Shown in pieces: positions 42,928 through 50,452 of a stretch of DNA of 64,000 nt (positions are counted from its first letter, which is position 1; the number at the start of each line of letters is the position of its first letter). Made by a program: the position numbers and the translations under genes. The notes beneath the pieces were generated by a model. It was not told the DNA's origin, did not search any database, and worked only from the letters and a program-made list of their open reading frames with translations. This DNA comes from Vulcanimicrobium winogradskyi. GTDB taxonomy: Bacteria > Vulcanimicrobiota > Vulcanimicrobiia > Vulcanimicrobiales > Vulcanimicrobiaceae. The stretch spans positions 1,426,001-1,490,000 of the forward strand of contig PLDA01000002.1 in NCBI GenBank assembly GCA_003134965.1, read 5' to 3'.

Positions 42928-43575
42928 TTATTCCGGCGCGACGGCGCCGTCGAGGCGGAGGGTGCGAATCCAGAGCGTCGTGATCGTCTCGGTGAGCTTC
43001 TCGACGGACGGCCGGCGCGGGGCGAGCACCCATTCCAGCAGCAGATCGTGCGAGGCCCCGGCGATCGCGGCGCTCAGCAGCCGGCTGTCGATCGAGCTCG
43101 AGACGCGCTGCGCCGCCTTGGTCAGCTTCTTGACGAAGGCCTCGCGCTTCGCGCGCCGGTGGGTCTCGAGCTCGGCGTGCTTGCCGACCGCCTCGATGGT
43201 GTAGATGCGCGCTAACCGCGGATCGCTGGTGAGATAGCGGAAGTAGGCCGCGCTGCTGTCGTGGATGCGCTCGCGGACGTCCTTGTCGCGCCGGCGCAGG
43301 GCGTCGATCACTCGGTCGAACGCGGTCTCGGCGATCCGGTCGTAGAGCGTGCGGAGCAGTTCCTCGCGCGAGTCGAACTCCTCGTAGAAGTGGCGCGCGG
43401 TCACCCCGGACGCGCTGCACAGCATCGGTATCGTCGTCTTTCCGAAGCCGACCGTGCCGAATAGCTCGAGCCCCGCCTCGAGGAGCCGTCCGCGCCGCTC
43501 CGCGCGGCGCTCGGGCGCCGACAACCCCGCATAGAGGCGCCCCCGCCCCAAAGGAGACGGCTTCGTGATGGCCAT
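42928..43575 (-). CDS. TetR-family transcriptional regulator
   Basis: A 215-residue repressor. The helix-turn-helix lies at about residues 30-75 in RGRLLEAGLELFGTVGFGKTTIPMLCSASGVTARHFYEEFDSREELL, the standard TetR pattern. The ligand domain is helical and divergent, so the effector cannot be named. It converges with the acyl-CoA dehydrogenase pair and may regulate that operon or the nearby SDR, by analogy with FadR/KstR-type regulators that sense acyl-CoA. The start at 43575 gives about 20 residues before the first HTH helix; an internal start is possible. Confidence 0.88.
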   Translation of the reverse strand: MAITKPSPLGRGRLYAGLSAPERRAERRGRLLEAGLELFGTVGFGKTTIPMLCSASGVTARHFYEEFDSREELLRTLYDRIAETAFDRVIDALRRRDKDVRERIHDSSAAYFRYLTSDPRLARIYTIEAVGKHAELETHRRAKREAFVKKLTKAAQRVSSSIDSRLLSAAIAGASHDLLLEWVLAPRRPSVEKLTETITTLWIRTLRLDGAVAPE

Positions 43576-43630
43576 GACGGCTGGTGTTCTTTGCCAGGGA
43601 GCAAGCGCCCCCGCAGGGACGCGCCACGCT

Positions 43631-44161
43631 CTACACGCGGTGGCGAGCGAAGATCGGCTGCACGAGCGGGCGCACGAACCAGGGCATCGTGTTCTTGACG
43701 ACGCCGTCGATGTAGGGGTTCTCGGAGGTGACGATCGCGACCAGCTGCGAGTTGTGCAAATCGGTGCGGAGGTCGCCGGTGAGCGGGAAGAAGAGCGCGA
43801 CGTAGAGCACGATCCAGACGCCGACGGCGGCCTTCACGATCCCGATCGCCGCGCCGCCGAGCGAATTGCCGATGCCGATCACCGGCAGCTTTGCGATCCC
43901 GGAGAGGATCACCGAGATCGCCAGCAGCGCGACGTAGACGATCAGCGCGAAGGCGATCATCCCGACCACGTGCGCGCTCCCCTCGTTCACGTGCGCGTAG
44001 TCGCGGGCGGGCTGGTCGAGCACGCCGGGGTAGTGCAGGGCGGCCCAGATCGCCGCGCACAGCGCGATGAACCCGCCGATCTCCGCGACGAAGCCGCGCT
44101 TCCAGCCCTTCATGGCGAAGAGCAGCGCGATCGCGGCGATGACGAGATCGGGCCAGGTCAC
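43631..44161 (-). CDS. CvpA-family inner-membrane protein
   Basis: A 176-residue protein with four membrane spans. It starts WPDLVIAAIALLFAMKGWKRGFVAEIGGFIALCAAIWAALHY, the family signature with R-G-F and G-x-x-x-x-x-x-A, and ends in a soluble tail with NPYIDGVVKNTMPWFV. CvpA proteins affect colicin V export and biofilm or envelope functions; the biochemical role is unknown. Its start overlaps the pheT stop by 4 nt, placing it third in a pheS-pheT-cvpA operon; cvpA commonly lies downstream of translation or mutS2 genes in other bacteria. Confidence 0.88.
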   Translation of the reverse strand: MTWPDLVIAAIALLFAMKGWKRGFVAEIGGFIALCAAIWAALHYPGVLDQPARDYAHVNEGSAHVVGMIAFALIVYVALLAISVILSGIAKLPVIGIGNSLGGAAIGIVKAAVGVWIVLYVALFFPLTGDLRTDLHNSQLVAIVTSENPYIDGVVKNTMPWFVRPLVQPIFARHRV

Positions 44162-46512
44162 GAGCGGGGCACCGCGCCGAACCGTTCGCGCAGCGTGGCG
44201 ACGATGCGCTGCATTGCGGCGTCGGCCGCTTCGTCGGTCAGCGTCGTCTCGTCGCTCTGCAGCACGATGCGTAGCGCGAGCGATTTCTTCCCGTCGCCGA
44301 TCTGCGGGCCGCGGTACTCGTCGAACACGGTCGCGCTGCGCACGAGCGGTTCCTCACGCACCGCGCCGGCGAGGTCGCCGGCGAGGACGCTCTCCGGTAC
44401 GACGACCGCGAGATCGCGGTCGACCGGCGGGAACTTCGAGGGCGCGACGTACTTCGGCGTCACGTAGGGCGGGAGCGCTTCGACGAACAGCGTCGCGAGC
44501 GCGGTCGTGTCGGCGACGTCGTAGGCCCGCGCGAGACGCGGGTCGACGATCCCGACGTAGCCGGCCAGCATCTCGCCGACGTGCAGCGCCGCGGTCTTGC
44601 CGGGATGGAGCGACGCGAACGTGCCACGCGCGACGCGCGCATCGAGCCCGGTGATCCGCCGCAGCAGCGCCAGGACGTCGGACTTTAGCCGTCCGAACGC
44701 GCTCTCGCCACCCGCGTGTAGCGCCGTGAGGTGAACGGTCTCCCGCGGGTCGGGGTTCGATTGCGCGAAGACATGGCCAAGTTCGAAGCGCAGGTACGGC
44801 CCCTTCGACGAGCTCAGGGCAGGCCAAGCCGCACGATCGCGCGCGGCGAACTCGAGCAGCGCGGGCGCCAGCGAGAAGCGCATCCAGCGCTGGTCTTCGC
44901 TCAGCGGGTTCGTGATCTCGACCGGCTCGTCGATCGCGATCCCGCTCGCGCGCCAGGTTTCGGCGACGCTGCCCGGCTGCAGCGAGAGCGAGAGGACCTC
45001 GGTGTAGCCGAGGCCGGCCAGCGTCACGGCGAGTTCGGTCTCGCGGTCGAACGCCGCCGAGTCGACGTCGTGCGGCGCGACGGCGGGCGTCTCGGCGCGC
45101 ACGTGGTCGTAGCCGACGACGCGCGCCACTTCCTCGACGAGGTCGGCGGCGATCGTGACGTCACCGCGCCAGTACGGCGGCGTCACGACGAACTCCGCGT
45201 CCCGGCGTGCGACGGCGAACCCGAGCGAGGACAGTGCCGTCTCGATCTCGCCGGGCGTCAGCGTGAAGCCCAGCAGCCGTTCGACCTCGCTCGCGCGCAG
45301 GGTGACGGGGGCGGGCTCCGTTGCCGGCATCCCGGCCGCCTGCGGCATCGCCACGCTGCCGCCTTCTTCGGCGAGCAATGCCGCGGCGCGGGCCGCGCCG
45401 AGGTCGGCGAGTGCGAGCGGCAGCGACTTCTCGAACCGGCTCGAAGCCTCGGTGCGCAGCTTCAGCCCGACCGACGCGCGCCGGATGCGCGGCCCGGTCC
45501 AGGTCGCCGCCTCGATCAGCACCTCGCCGGTCGTCGCCTCGACCTCGCTGCGCTGCCCGCCCATGATCCCGGCGATCGAGGTCGGGCCCTGGTCGTCCGC
45601 GATGACGATCGCGCGCGTGTCGAGCACGCGCTCCTGACCGTCGAGGGTCGTGAAGCGCTCGCCGTCGTTCGCGTCGCGCACGATGAGGTGCTTCCCGGCG
45701 ACGCGGTCCCAGTCGAAGAAGTGCAGCGGCTGACCGAGCTCGAGCATCACGAAGTTCGAGACGTCGACGACGTTGTTCAGCGGCCGCTGTCCGGCGAGCG
45801 CGAGCCGCACGCGCATCCACGCCTGTGCCGGGCGCACCCGCAGCCCGCCGACGCGCTGGTAGACGAAGCGCTTGCAGTCGACCGTCTCGATCGTCACCCG
45901 CGCGTCGTCGCCACCTTCTTCGTAGTGCACCAGCGTCGACGGTTCGTGCAGCGGCACGCCGAACGATGCGGCGAGCTCGCGCGCGAGCCCGACGATCGAG
46001 AGCGCGTCCGGCCGGTTCGGGGTGACGTCGACCTCGAGCACCGGTTCGCCGAGCCGGAAGTGGGCGATCAGATCGGTCCCGAGCGGGATCGACGGTTCGA
46101 GCTGCATGATCCCGTCCTCGAACCAATCGGCGGGAAGCCCGATCTCTTCGGCCGAGATCAGCATCCCCTCGGAGTCGACGCCGCGCATCTTGCGCGGCGC
46201 GATCTTCAGGCCGCCGGCGAGCTCGGCGCCGATCGTCGCGACCGGGATCGTCTGGCCTTCGGCGACGTTCGTCGCCGCGGTCGCGATCAAGAGTGTCTTC
46301 GCGCTGCCGACGTCGATCGTGCAGAGCTGCAGCCGGTCGGCGTTCGGATGCCGTTCGAGCTTGACGATTCGCCCGACGACGACGTTGGTCAGCCGGGGCC
46401 GCATCTCGATGTCGTCGACCGGGAACCCGAGTGCCGCGAGCCGTGCGACGATCTCGTTCGCGTCGGCCGGAAGGTCGGCGTAGTCACGCAGCCATGCGAT
46501 CGGCACGCGCAT
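44158..46512 (-). CDS. pheT: Phenylalanine--tRNA ligase beta subunit
   Basis: A 784-residue subunit of the (alpha-beta)2 PheRS. The N-terminal MRVPIAWLRDYADLPADA and tRNA-binding (OB-fold) VGRIVKLERHPNADRLQLCTIDVG come first. The B3/B4 editing domain has NVVDVSNFVMLELGQPLHFFDWD, the B5 domain VTLRASEVERLLGF, and the C-terminal anticodon-binding FDX-ACB domain PPVDRDLAVVVPES to the end. The residues PALSSSKGP (44799-44825) are encoded by an in-frame repeat copy just before YLRFELGHVF, in the catalytic-like domain. The start overlaps the pheS stop (TGATG). Expression probably depends on the leader upstream of pheS. Confidence 0.96.
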   Translation of the reverse strand: MRVPIAWLRDYADLPADANEIVARLAALGFPVDDIEMRPRLTNVVVGRIVKLERHPNADRLQLCTIDVGSAKTLLIATAATNVAEGQTIPVATIGAELAGGLKIAPRKMRGVDSEGMLISAEEIGLPADWFEDGIMQLEPSIPLGTDLIAHFRLGEPVLEVDVTPNRPDALSIVGLARELAASFGVPLHEPSTLVHYEEGGDDARVTIETVDCKRFVYQRVGGLRVRPAQAWMRVRLALAGQRPLNNVVDVSNFVMLELGQPLHFFDWDRVAGKHLIVRDANDGERFTTLDGQERVLDTRAIVIADDQGPTSIAGIMGGQRSEVEATTGEVLIEAATWTGPRIRRASVGLKLRTEASSRFEKSLPLALADLGAARAAALLAEEGGSVAMPQAAGMPATEPAPVTLRASEVERLLGFTLTPGEIETALSSLGFAVARRDAEFVVTPPYWRGDVTIAADLVEEVARVVGYDHVRAETPAVAPHDVDSAAFDRETELAVTLAGLGYTEVLSLSLQPGSVAETWRASGIAIDEPVEITNPLSEDQRWMRFSLAPALLEFAARDRAAWPALSSSKGPYLRFELGHVFAQSNPDPRETVHLTALHAGGESAFGRLKSDVLALLRRITGLDARVARGTFASLHPGKTAALHVGEMLAGYVGIVDPRLARAYDVADTTALATLFVEALPPYVTPKYVAPSKFPPVDRDLAVVVPESVLAGDLAGAVREEPLVRSATVFDEYRGPQIGDGKKSLALRIVLQSDETTLTDEAADAAMQRIVATLRERFGAVPRS
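44799..44825 (-). repeat. Dispersed repeat copy inside pheT
   Basis: CCCCTTCGACGAGCTCAGGG plus GCAGG; in frame on the minus strand, encoding Pro-Ala-Leu-Ser-Ser-Ser-Lys-Gly-Pro. Confidence 0.8.
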
Positions 46513-47558
46513 CAGGCCAAACCCTCGGCGAAGCCCGGTGTGTTTTCGATGAACGCGCGGATGTCGTTGATGTCGTGCCGCTTCATCGCGATGCGCTCGA
46601 GCCCGCAGCCGAACGCCCAGCCGGTCACGGCGTCGGGATCGTAGCCGACCGAACGCAGCACGTTCGGATGGACCATCCCGCTCCCGCCCAGCTCGATCCA
46701 GCCGCTCCCGCCGCAGGTGCGGCATTGTACGGCGGCGACCTCACCGGTGCCGGCGCAGGCTGGGCACTTGACGTCGATCTCCGCCGACGGTTCGGTGAAC
46801 GGGAAGAACGACGGCCGGAAGCGCACGTCGGCCGACGGTCCGAACAGCTCGCGGCACATCCCGACCAGCATCCCCTTGAGATGTCCGAAGTGGATCCCGT
46901 GACCGACCATCAGCCCTTCGACCTGGTGGAACATGAACAGATGGCGCGCGTCGTTCGCGTCGCGGCGGTACGCCTTCCCCGGCACGATGATCGCGATCGG
47001 CGGACCGTGCTTGCGCATCGCGCGCACTTGCATCGGCGAGGTGTGCGTGCGCAGCACGAGATCTGGGCGCAGGTAGAACGAGTCGAGTCCTTCGCGCGCG
47101 GGATGATCGGGCGGGATGTTGAGCGCGTCGAAGTTGTTCGCGTCCGTCTCGATCTCCGGACCCAGCACGACGGCGAAGCCATGGCGCGTGAAGTAGCGCG
47201 CGACATCGATCGCAACGTGCCGCACCGGATGGATCGCGCCGATCTTCGCGGGCGGTCCCGGGAACGTGACGTCGCTCGTATCCTCGAGCGAGCGTGTGAG
47301 CGCGGCGTTCTCAACGCGTGCGAGCGCTGCGGCGAGCTCGGCTTCGAGCGCCTGGACCGCCTCGTTGATCACTTTCCCGGCGCCGGGCCGCTCGGACGGC
47401 GGCAGTTTGCCGATCCCCTTGCGAACCTCGGTAACCGCGCCGCTGCGCCCGAGAAACGCAATGCGAACCTCGTCCAGAGCGCGCGCGTCGGACGAGCGCG
47501 CGACCGCGTCGCGGAAGCGCGCGGTCAGCTCCGCGAGGTTCATGTCGAGTTCACTCAT
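46512..47558 (-). CDS. pheS: Phenylalanine--tRNA ligase alpha subunit
   Basis: A 348-residue catalytic subunit. The N-terminal coiled coil (about 1-85) includes RIAFLGRSGAVTEVRKGIG. The class II core has HPVRHVAIDVARYFTRHGF, motif 2 in RTHTSPMQVRAMRKHGPPIAIIVPGKAYRRDANDARH, FHQVEGLMV, and motif 3 GWAFGCGLERIAMKRH. Residues PACAGTGEVAAVQCRTCGGSGW form a four-Cys knuckle (C-x2-C, C-x2-C) that replaces the shorter loop of E. coli PheS and probably binds zinc; similar knuckles occur in other bacterial PheS proteins. The gene is preceded by a 280-nt structured leader. Confidence 0.96.
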   Translation of the reverse strand: MSELDMNLAELTARFRDAVARSSDARALDEVRIAFLGRSGAVTEVRKGIGKLPPSERPGAGKVINEAVQALEAELAAALARVENAALTRSLEDTSDVTFPGPPAKIGAIHPVRHVAIDVARYFTRHGFAVVLGPEIETDANNFDALNIPPDHPAREGLDSFYLRPDLVLRTHTSPMQVRAMRKHGPPIAIIVPGKAYRRDANDARHLFMFHQVEGLMVGHGIHFGHLKGMLVGMCRELFGPSADVRFRPSFFPFTEPSAEIDVKCPACAGTGEVAAVQCRTCGGSGWIELGGSGMVHPNVLRSVGYDPDAVTGWAFGCGLERIAMKRHDINDIRAFIENTPGFAEGLA

Positions 47559-47568
47559 GCCGGGCTAT

Positions 47569-47592
47569 GTCATCCTGAGCTTGTCGAAGGGG
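47569..47592 (+). repeat. Dispersed repeat copy just upstream of pheS
   Basis: GTCATCCTGAGCTTGTCGAAGGGG, in the leader between the third hairpin and the pheS start codon. Confidence 0.85.
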
Positions 47593-47608
47593 GTCATACA
47601 GAAATGCG

Positions 47609-47702
47609 AACGCCCAGTCCTGGAGGACCGGGCGTTTCACACCATCTTTCGTTCTTGGTCCCCTTCGTTTCTCGAAGGGGTGGCCCGCGTCAATTCGCGG
47701 GC
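47609..47702 (-). promoter_or_regulatory. Three consecutive hairpins in the pheST leader (possible attenuator)
   Basis: Three perfect or near-perfect hairpins lie in tandem: 47683-47702 (GCCCGCG stem, spanning the stop codon of the small ORF), 47660-47680 (CCCCTTCG stem) and 47609-47636 (AACGCCC plus GTCC stems). None is followed by a strong U-run, so simple termination is uncertain. Processing, attenuation or translational control of pheST are possible. Confidence 0.4.
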
Positions 47703-47788
47703 GAAGGATGCAGGTGCCGGTACATCAGGTATGCGCTGATCGAGCCTGTCGAGCTAAACAATTTCCAGAATACGTCGGAGGTGCGCAT
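47690..47788 (-). CDS. Small YqzL-like protein (32 residues) in the pheST leader
   Basis: A 32-residue ORF from ATG 47788. Its core VFWKLFSSTGSISAYLMYRHL resembles the YqzL family of tiny proteins (W-K-x-F-x-x-T-G-x-x-x-A-Y-L-x-Y). It lies between a good promoter and pheS. Two Phe, one Trp and two Tyr codons raise the alternative that it is a leader peptide sensing Phe-tRNA, but the match to YqzL is stronger than the codon bias. A GGAGAGGG tract lies about 14 nt upstream, which is a wide spacing. A hairpin spans its stop codon. Confidence 0.5.
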   Translation of the reverse strand: MRTSDVFWKLFSSTGSISAYLMYRHLHPSPAN

Positions 47789-47848
47789 AGGCGTCGGCGG
47801 TTCCCTCTCCTGTCTTCGGTGCGCGCGCAGTTCGCGTCGGCAGGGGTG

Positions 47849-47877
47849 AGTATAGCACCACCCCAAGTGCCCGCCAA
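47849..47877 (-). promoter_or_regulatory. Promoter of the small ORF-pheS-pheT-cvpA operon
   Basis: On the minus strand, TTGGCG (47872-47877) and TATACT (47849-47854) are separated by 17 nt, a good sigma-70 type match. Transcription would begin near 47842, giving a leader of about 280 nt before pheS. Confidence 0.6.
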
Positions 47878-47888
47878 GTCTTGACAGA

Positions 47889-48686
47889 TCAGGGTTTTTC
47901 GGCGACTTGACAAGGGTCTTGACAGCGCATCGCTTCGTACAGAACGATGCTTCCCGCGACGGCCGCGTTCAAGCTCTCCGCCGGCGACCGCTGCCGAATC
48001 CGGACCGCGCGGTCCCAGCGTGGCAGCCAGTCCCGCACCCCCCGCCGCTCGTTGCCGACCGCCAGGACCGCGTTCGCCGGAATCCCCACGACGCCGAGGT
48101 CCTCGCCCTCGGTGTCGGTCGCGATCACCGGCCGCCCGGCGGCGGCCGCGGCGGCCAGCAGTTCCTCGGGGTCGACCACCGCAACCGGGACCCGAAACAG
48201 CGAACCCATCGCGGCCCGAACCACCTTGGCGGCGAACGGATCGGCGCCGCCGCGCCCGAACAGAACGCCCGCGGCCCCGAAGGCCTCGGCTGACCGGACC
48301 AGCGTCCCGGCGTTCCCGGGGTCGTTCACGCCGGCCAGCAGCAAGACCGGCCCGTCGCCTGCGAGAACGTCCGCGACGGCTCGCGCCGGCAGGTCGAACA
48401 CGGCGAGCACGCCGGTCGGGGTCTCGAGGTCGGAGAGCCGCTCGAAGACGCGATCCGGCACGAGGTACACCGGGATTCCGTCGGCCTCCCAGCGGGCCGC
48501 CGCGAAGCGCTCGAGACCGCCGGCGGTGGTAAAGATCTCGCGCGGGTGCAGCCCGCTCCGGTCGGCCTCGTCCAGCAGGGTCGGGCCCTCGGCCGCGAAG
48601 CGGCCCTCGGCACGCCGTCCCCGCGGGGTCCGGAGCTCGCGCACTTGGGCGACGCGGGGGTTGTGCGGGCTCAGCTCGGTCGGCAC
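47889..48686 (-). CDS. SpoU/TrmH-family RNA 2'-O-methyltransferase
   Basis: A 265-residue SPOUT methyltransferase. An N-terminal substrate-binding domain (about 1-100) includes PRGRRAEGRFAAEGPTLLDEADRSG. The knotted catalytic domain has motif 1 LLLAGVNDPGNAGTLVRSAEAFGAAGVLF, motif 2 region VLAVGNERRGV and motif 3 RIRQRSPAESLNAAVAGSIVLYE. These are all canonical for TrmH/RlmB relatives acting on tRNA or rRNA; the exact target is unknown. The GTG start at 48686 is adjacent to an inverted repeat pair at 48693-48767, which now occupies its upstream region. Its 3' end reaches into the pheST promoter area. Confidence 0.9.
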   Translation of the reverse strand: MPTELSPHNPRVAQVRELRTPRGRRAEGRFAAEGPTLLDEADRSGLHPREIFTTAGGLERFAAARWEADGIPVYLVPDRVFERLSDLETPTGVLAVFDLPARAVADVLAGDGPVLLLAGVNDPGNAGTLVRSAEAFGAAGVLFGRGGADPFAAKVVRAAMGSLFRVPVAVVDPEELLAAAAAAGRPVIATDTEGEDLGVVGIPANAVLAVGNERRGVRDWLPRWDRAVRIRQRSPAESLNAAVAGSIVLYEAMRCQDPCQVAEKP

Positions 48687-48692
48687 GCGCGT

Positions 48693-48767
48693 CCCTTCGA
48701 CACGCTTAGGGCAGGCTCCACGGGGTCGCGGTCCGGTGGACGAGCTTGCCCCGAGCGTGTCGAAGGG
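48693..48767. repeat. Inverted pair of the dispersed repeat (REPIN-like)
   Basis: Two copies in opposite orientation (CCCTTCGACACGC-TTAGGGCAGG at 48693-48715 and GCCCCGAGCGTGTCGAAGGG at 48748-48767) flank about 32 nt that is itself partly complementary. The RNA could fold into a long hairpin. It lies between divergent trmH and a small membrane-protein gene. Confidence 0.75.
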
Positions 48768-48770
48768 CCG

Positions 48771-49163
48771 GTGGTGAGGGACAGCCGCATCGCCGAGATC
48801 GTCTGGATGGTCGTGATCGCCGTGCTCGTTGCCGGCGGCGGGAACATCGTCCTCGGACTGCTCGGGGAGCATCGCGGCTTCGCGGCGGTCGCGCTCGGCG
48901 TCGTCGTCGTGCTGGCGTTCCTCGCACTGCGCCGGGCCTTCGTCGCGAACGCGCCGAGCGCGCGGCTGGACGTCACGAAGGCGGCCGCGTACTTCGTCGC
49001 GGCGATCCTCGCCTTCGTCGCAATCGGGCTGCACGTGCACTGGGCGATCGGCGCGTGCATCGCGGCCGCCGAGGCGGCGCTCGTCTTCGATATCGTCACG
49101 ATCGCCGCGCGTCCGCCCTCAGCCGGTCCTGAGCCTGTCGAAGGGGGTAAAGAGAGGACCTGA
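48771..49163 (+). CDS. Small multi-pass membrane protein, unknown function
   Basis: A 130-residue protein with three to four hydrophobic segments: EIVWMVVIAVLVAGGGNIVLGLL, AVALGVVVVLAFLALRRAF, AAAYFVAAILAFVAIGLHVHWAIGACIAAAEAALVF. GTG codons at 48771 and 48774 are both possible starts, immediately after a repeat pair. The C-terminal residues GPEPVEGGKERT derive from another repeat copy (49125-49147). The stop overlaps the ATG of the next gene (TGATG). No family recognised. Confidence 0.6.
   Translation: MVRDSRIAEIVWMVVIAVLVAGGGNIVLGLLGEHRGFAAVALGVVVVLAFLALRRAFVANAPSARLDVTKAAAYFVAAILAFVAIGLHVHWAIGACIAAAEAALVFDIVTIAARPPSAGPEPVEGGKERT
49125..49147 (+). repeat. Dispersed repeat copy at the 3' end of the small membrane-protein gene
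   Basis: GGTCCTGAGCCTGTCGAAGGGG core, in frame, encoding Gly-Pro-Glu-Pro-Val-Glu-Gly-Gly at the C-terminus. Confidence 0.8.
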
Positions 49164-49564
49164 TGCCGGTTTTCATCACGGGCGGTACGGGATTTATCGG
49201 CGCGAGCGTCGTCCGCGAGCTGCGCCGCCGCACCCACGTCGTGCGCGCGCTCGCGCGCAGCGACGCCGCGGCCGAGAAGCTGCGCGAGCTCGGTGCCGAG
49301 CCGGTGCGCGGCGAGATGCGCGACCTGCAGCGAGGCGCGTCGGTCCCCTACGTCGAGGTCGCGCACGCCGCTTCGCGCGCCGCCGGCCGCGAGGGCCGTG
49401 TCGTTCACGTCGCGCTCGAGGACGCGCGCGCGCAGATGGGCCCGTACGCCGACGCGCTGGCGTGCGATCTGCAGCTCGACTGCGGGAAGGCCGTGCGCGA
49501 GTTGGGGTGGGAGCCGCACCGCCCGACGCTGCTCGAAGAGTTCGCCAACACGTCGGTCATCTGA
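49163..49564 (+). pseudogene. NAD-dependent epimerase/dehydratase remnant with internal deletion
   Basis: 133 codons. It begins with an intact extended-SDR Rossmann start (PVFITGGTGFIGASVVRELRRRTHVVRALARSDAAAEKLRELGAEPVRGEM) but jumps at about residue 55 to a C-terminal-like segment (LDCGKAVRELGWEPHRPTLLEEF) with about 150-180 residues missing, including the Tyr-x-x-x-Lys catalytic site. The K-A-x-R-E-L-G-W/Y-x-P-x-x-x-L-E-E ending is typical of such epimerases. The frame is open throughout, so a stable mini-protein may be made, but enzyme function is excluded. It overlaps the upstream membrane-protein stop, suggesting an operon that later decayed. Confidence 0.75.
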
Positions 49565-49565
49565 G

Positions 49566-50090
49566 GTGCAGCTGCTCCGTTCGCGGCGGATCTACGACGG
49601 CAACGTCGTCAACCTGCGCGTCGACACGCTGCGCCGCGCCAACGGGGAACCGCACGACATCGAGGTGGTCGAACACGCCGAAGCCGTCGTCGTCATCGTG
49701 CGGCCTCGGCCGGACGAGATGCTGCTGGTGCGCCAGTACCGGCATCCGCTCGCGCGCGAGAACTGGGAGGTCGTCGCGGGCGGGATGAATCCCAGCGAGT
49801 CGCCCGAGGACGCGGCGGCGCGCGAGCTGCGCGAGGAGACCGGCTACGTGGCGCATCACGTTACGCGGCTGTGGTCGGCGTTCTCGGCGCCCGGTTTTTG
49901 CGACGAGCTGCTGCACTTCTGCACCGTCGATGGCTACGATATCGGCGACGCCGAGCCGGACGAAGGCGAGGAGGACATGCAGCTCGGCATCTTCGCGATC
50001 GACGAGCTGTGGCGAAAGATCCGCGCGGACGAGCTGCCGGACGCGAAGACGCAGATCGCGGTGCTGTGGGCACTGACCGCGCGCAGCTAG
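49566..50090 (+). CDS. NUDIX hydrolase, ADP-ribose pyrophosphatase-like
   Basis: A 174-residue NUDIX enzyme. The Nudix box is GGMNPSESPEDAAARELREETGY (G-x5-E-x7-R-E-x-x-E-E-x-G-hydrophobic) at about residues 78-100. Upstream MLLVRQYRHPLARENWEVVAGG and downstream SAFSAPGFCDELLHFCTVDGYD match ADP-ribose pyrophosphatases of the NudF group, which hydrolyse ADP-ribose to AMP and ribose-5-phosphate. The GTG at 49566 is 2 nt after the preceding stop and is the first start consistent with the family length. The next gene overlaps its 3' end. Confidence 0.9.
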   Translation: MQLLRSRRIYDGNVVNLRVDTLRRANGEPHDIEVVEHAEAVVVIVRPRPDEMLLVRQYRHPLARENWEVVAGGMNPSESPEDAAARELREETGYVAHHVTRLWSAFSAPGFCDELLHFCTVDGYDIGDAEPDEGEEDMQLGIFAIDELWRKIRADELPDAKTQIAVLWALTARS

Positions 50091-50452
50091 TCGTTGCGCT
50101 GCAGACGGCCTTGCTGCGCGCCGTCGCCGAGTTCGGCGACGACGAGAGCTTCGAACCCCATCGTGCGCGTGTACTGGCGACCGCCGCCGCACTCGACTAC
50201 GTGCTGATGCTCGCGACCGGGACGACCGGCGTGCGAATCCCCGCCCGTGACGCCGAGCGCGCGATCCACGAGGGGATGGCGCGAGCCGTCGACGACCTGA
50301 TCGCTGTCGCGACGACGATCGGGCGGATCGGGACGCCGCCCGCGATCGGGTTTTCGCGCGAGGCCGCGGCGTCGCTGCGGGCGATCCTGCGCGACGAACA
50401 GCTGGAGACCGACGACCGCAGCTTCGCGGTGATCGCGCTGGCCAACGCATGA
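50066..50452 (+). CDS. Hypothetical helical protein
   Basis: A 128-residue protein from GTG 50066, overlapping the NUDIX gene by 25 nt and the following hydrolase by 4 nt. It is predicted all-helical with LQTALLRAVAEFGDDESFEPHRARVLATAAALDYVLMLATG. No conserved motif, membrane segment or signal peptide is seen. The tight coupling to the NUDIX and hydrolase genes on both sides supports a real gene. Function unknown. Confidence 0.6.
   Translation: MGTDRAQLVVALQTALLRAVAEFGDDESFEPHRARVLATAAALDYVLMLATGTTGVRIPARDAERAIHEGMARAVDDLIAVATTIGRIGTPPAIGFSREAAASLRAILRDEQLETDDRSFAVIALANA

Noticed and set aside
47800..47812. T-box antiterminator (AGGGTGGNACCGCG) in the pheST leader
   Set aside because: AGGGAACCGCC on the minus strand resembles it but lacks the central TGG and the rest of the T-box architecture; no specifier-loop structure is evident.
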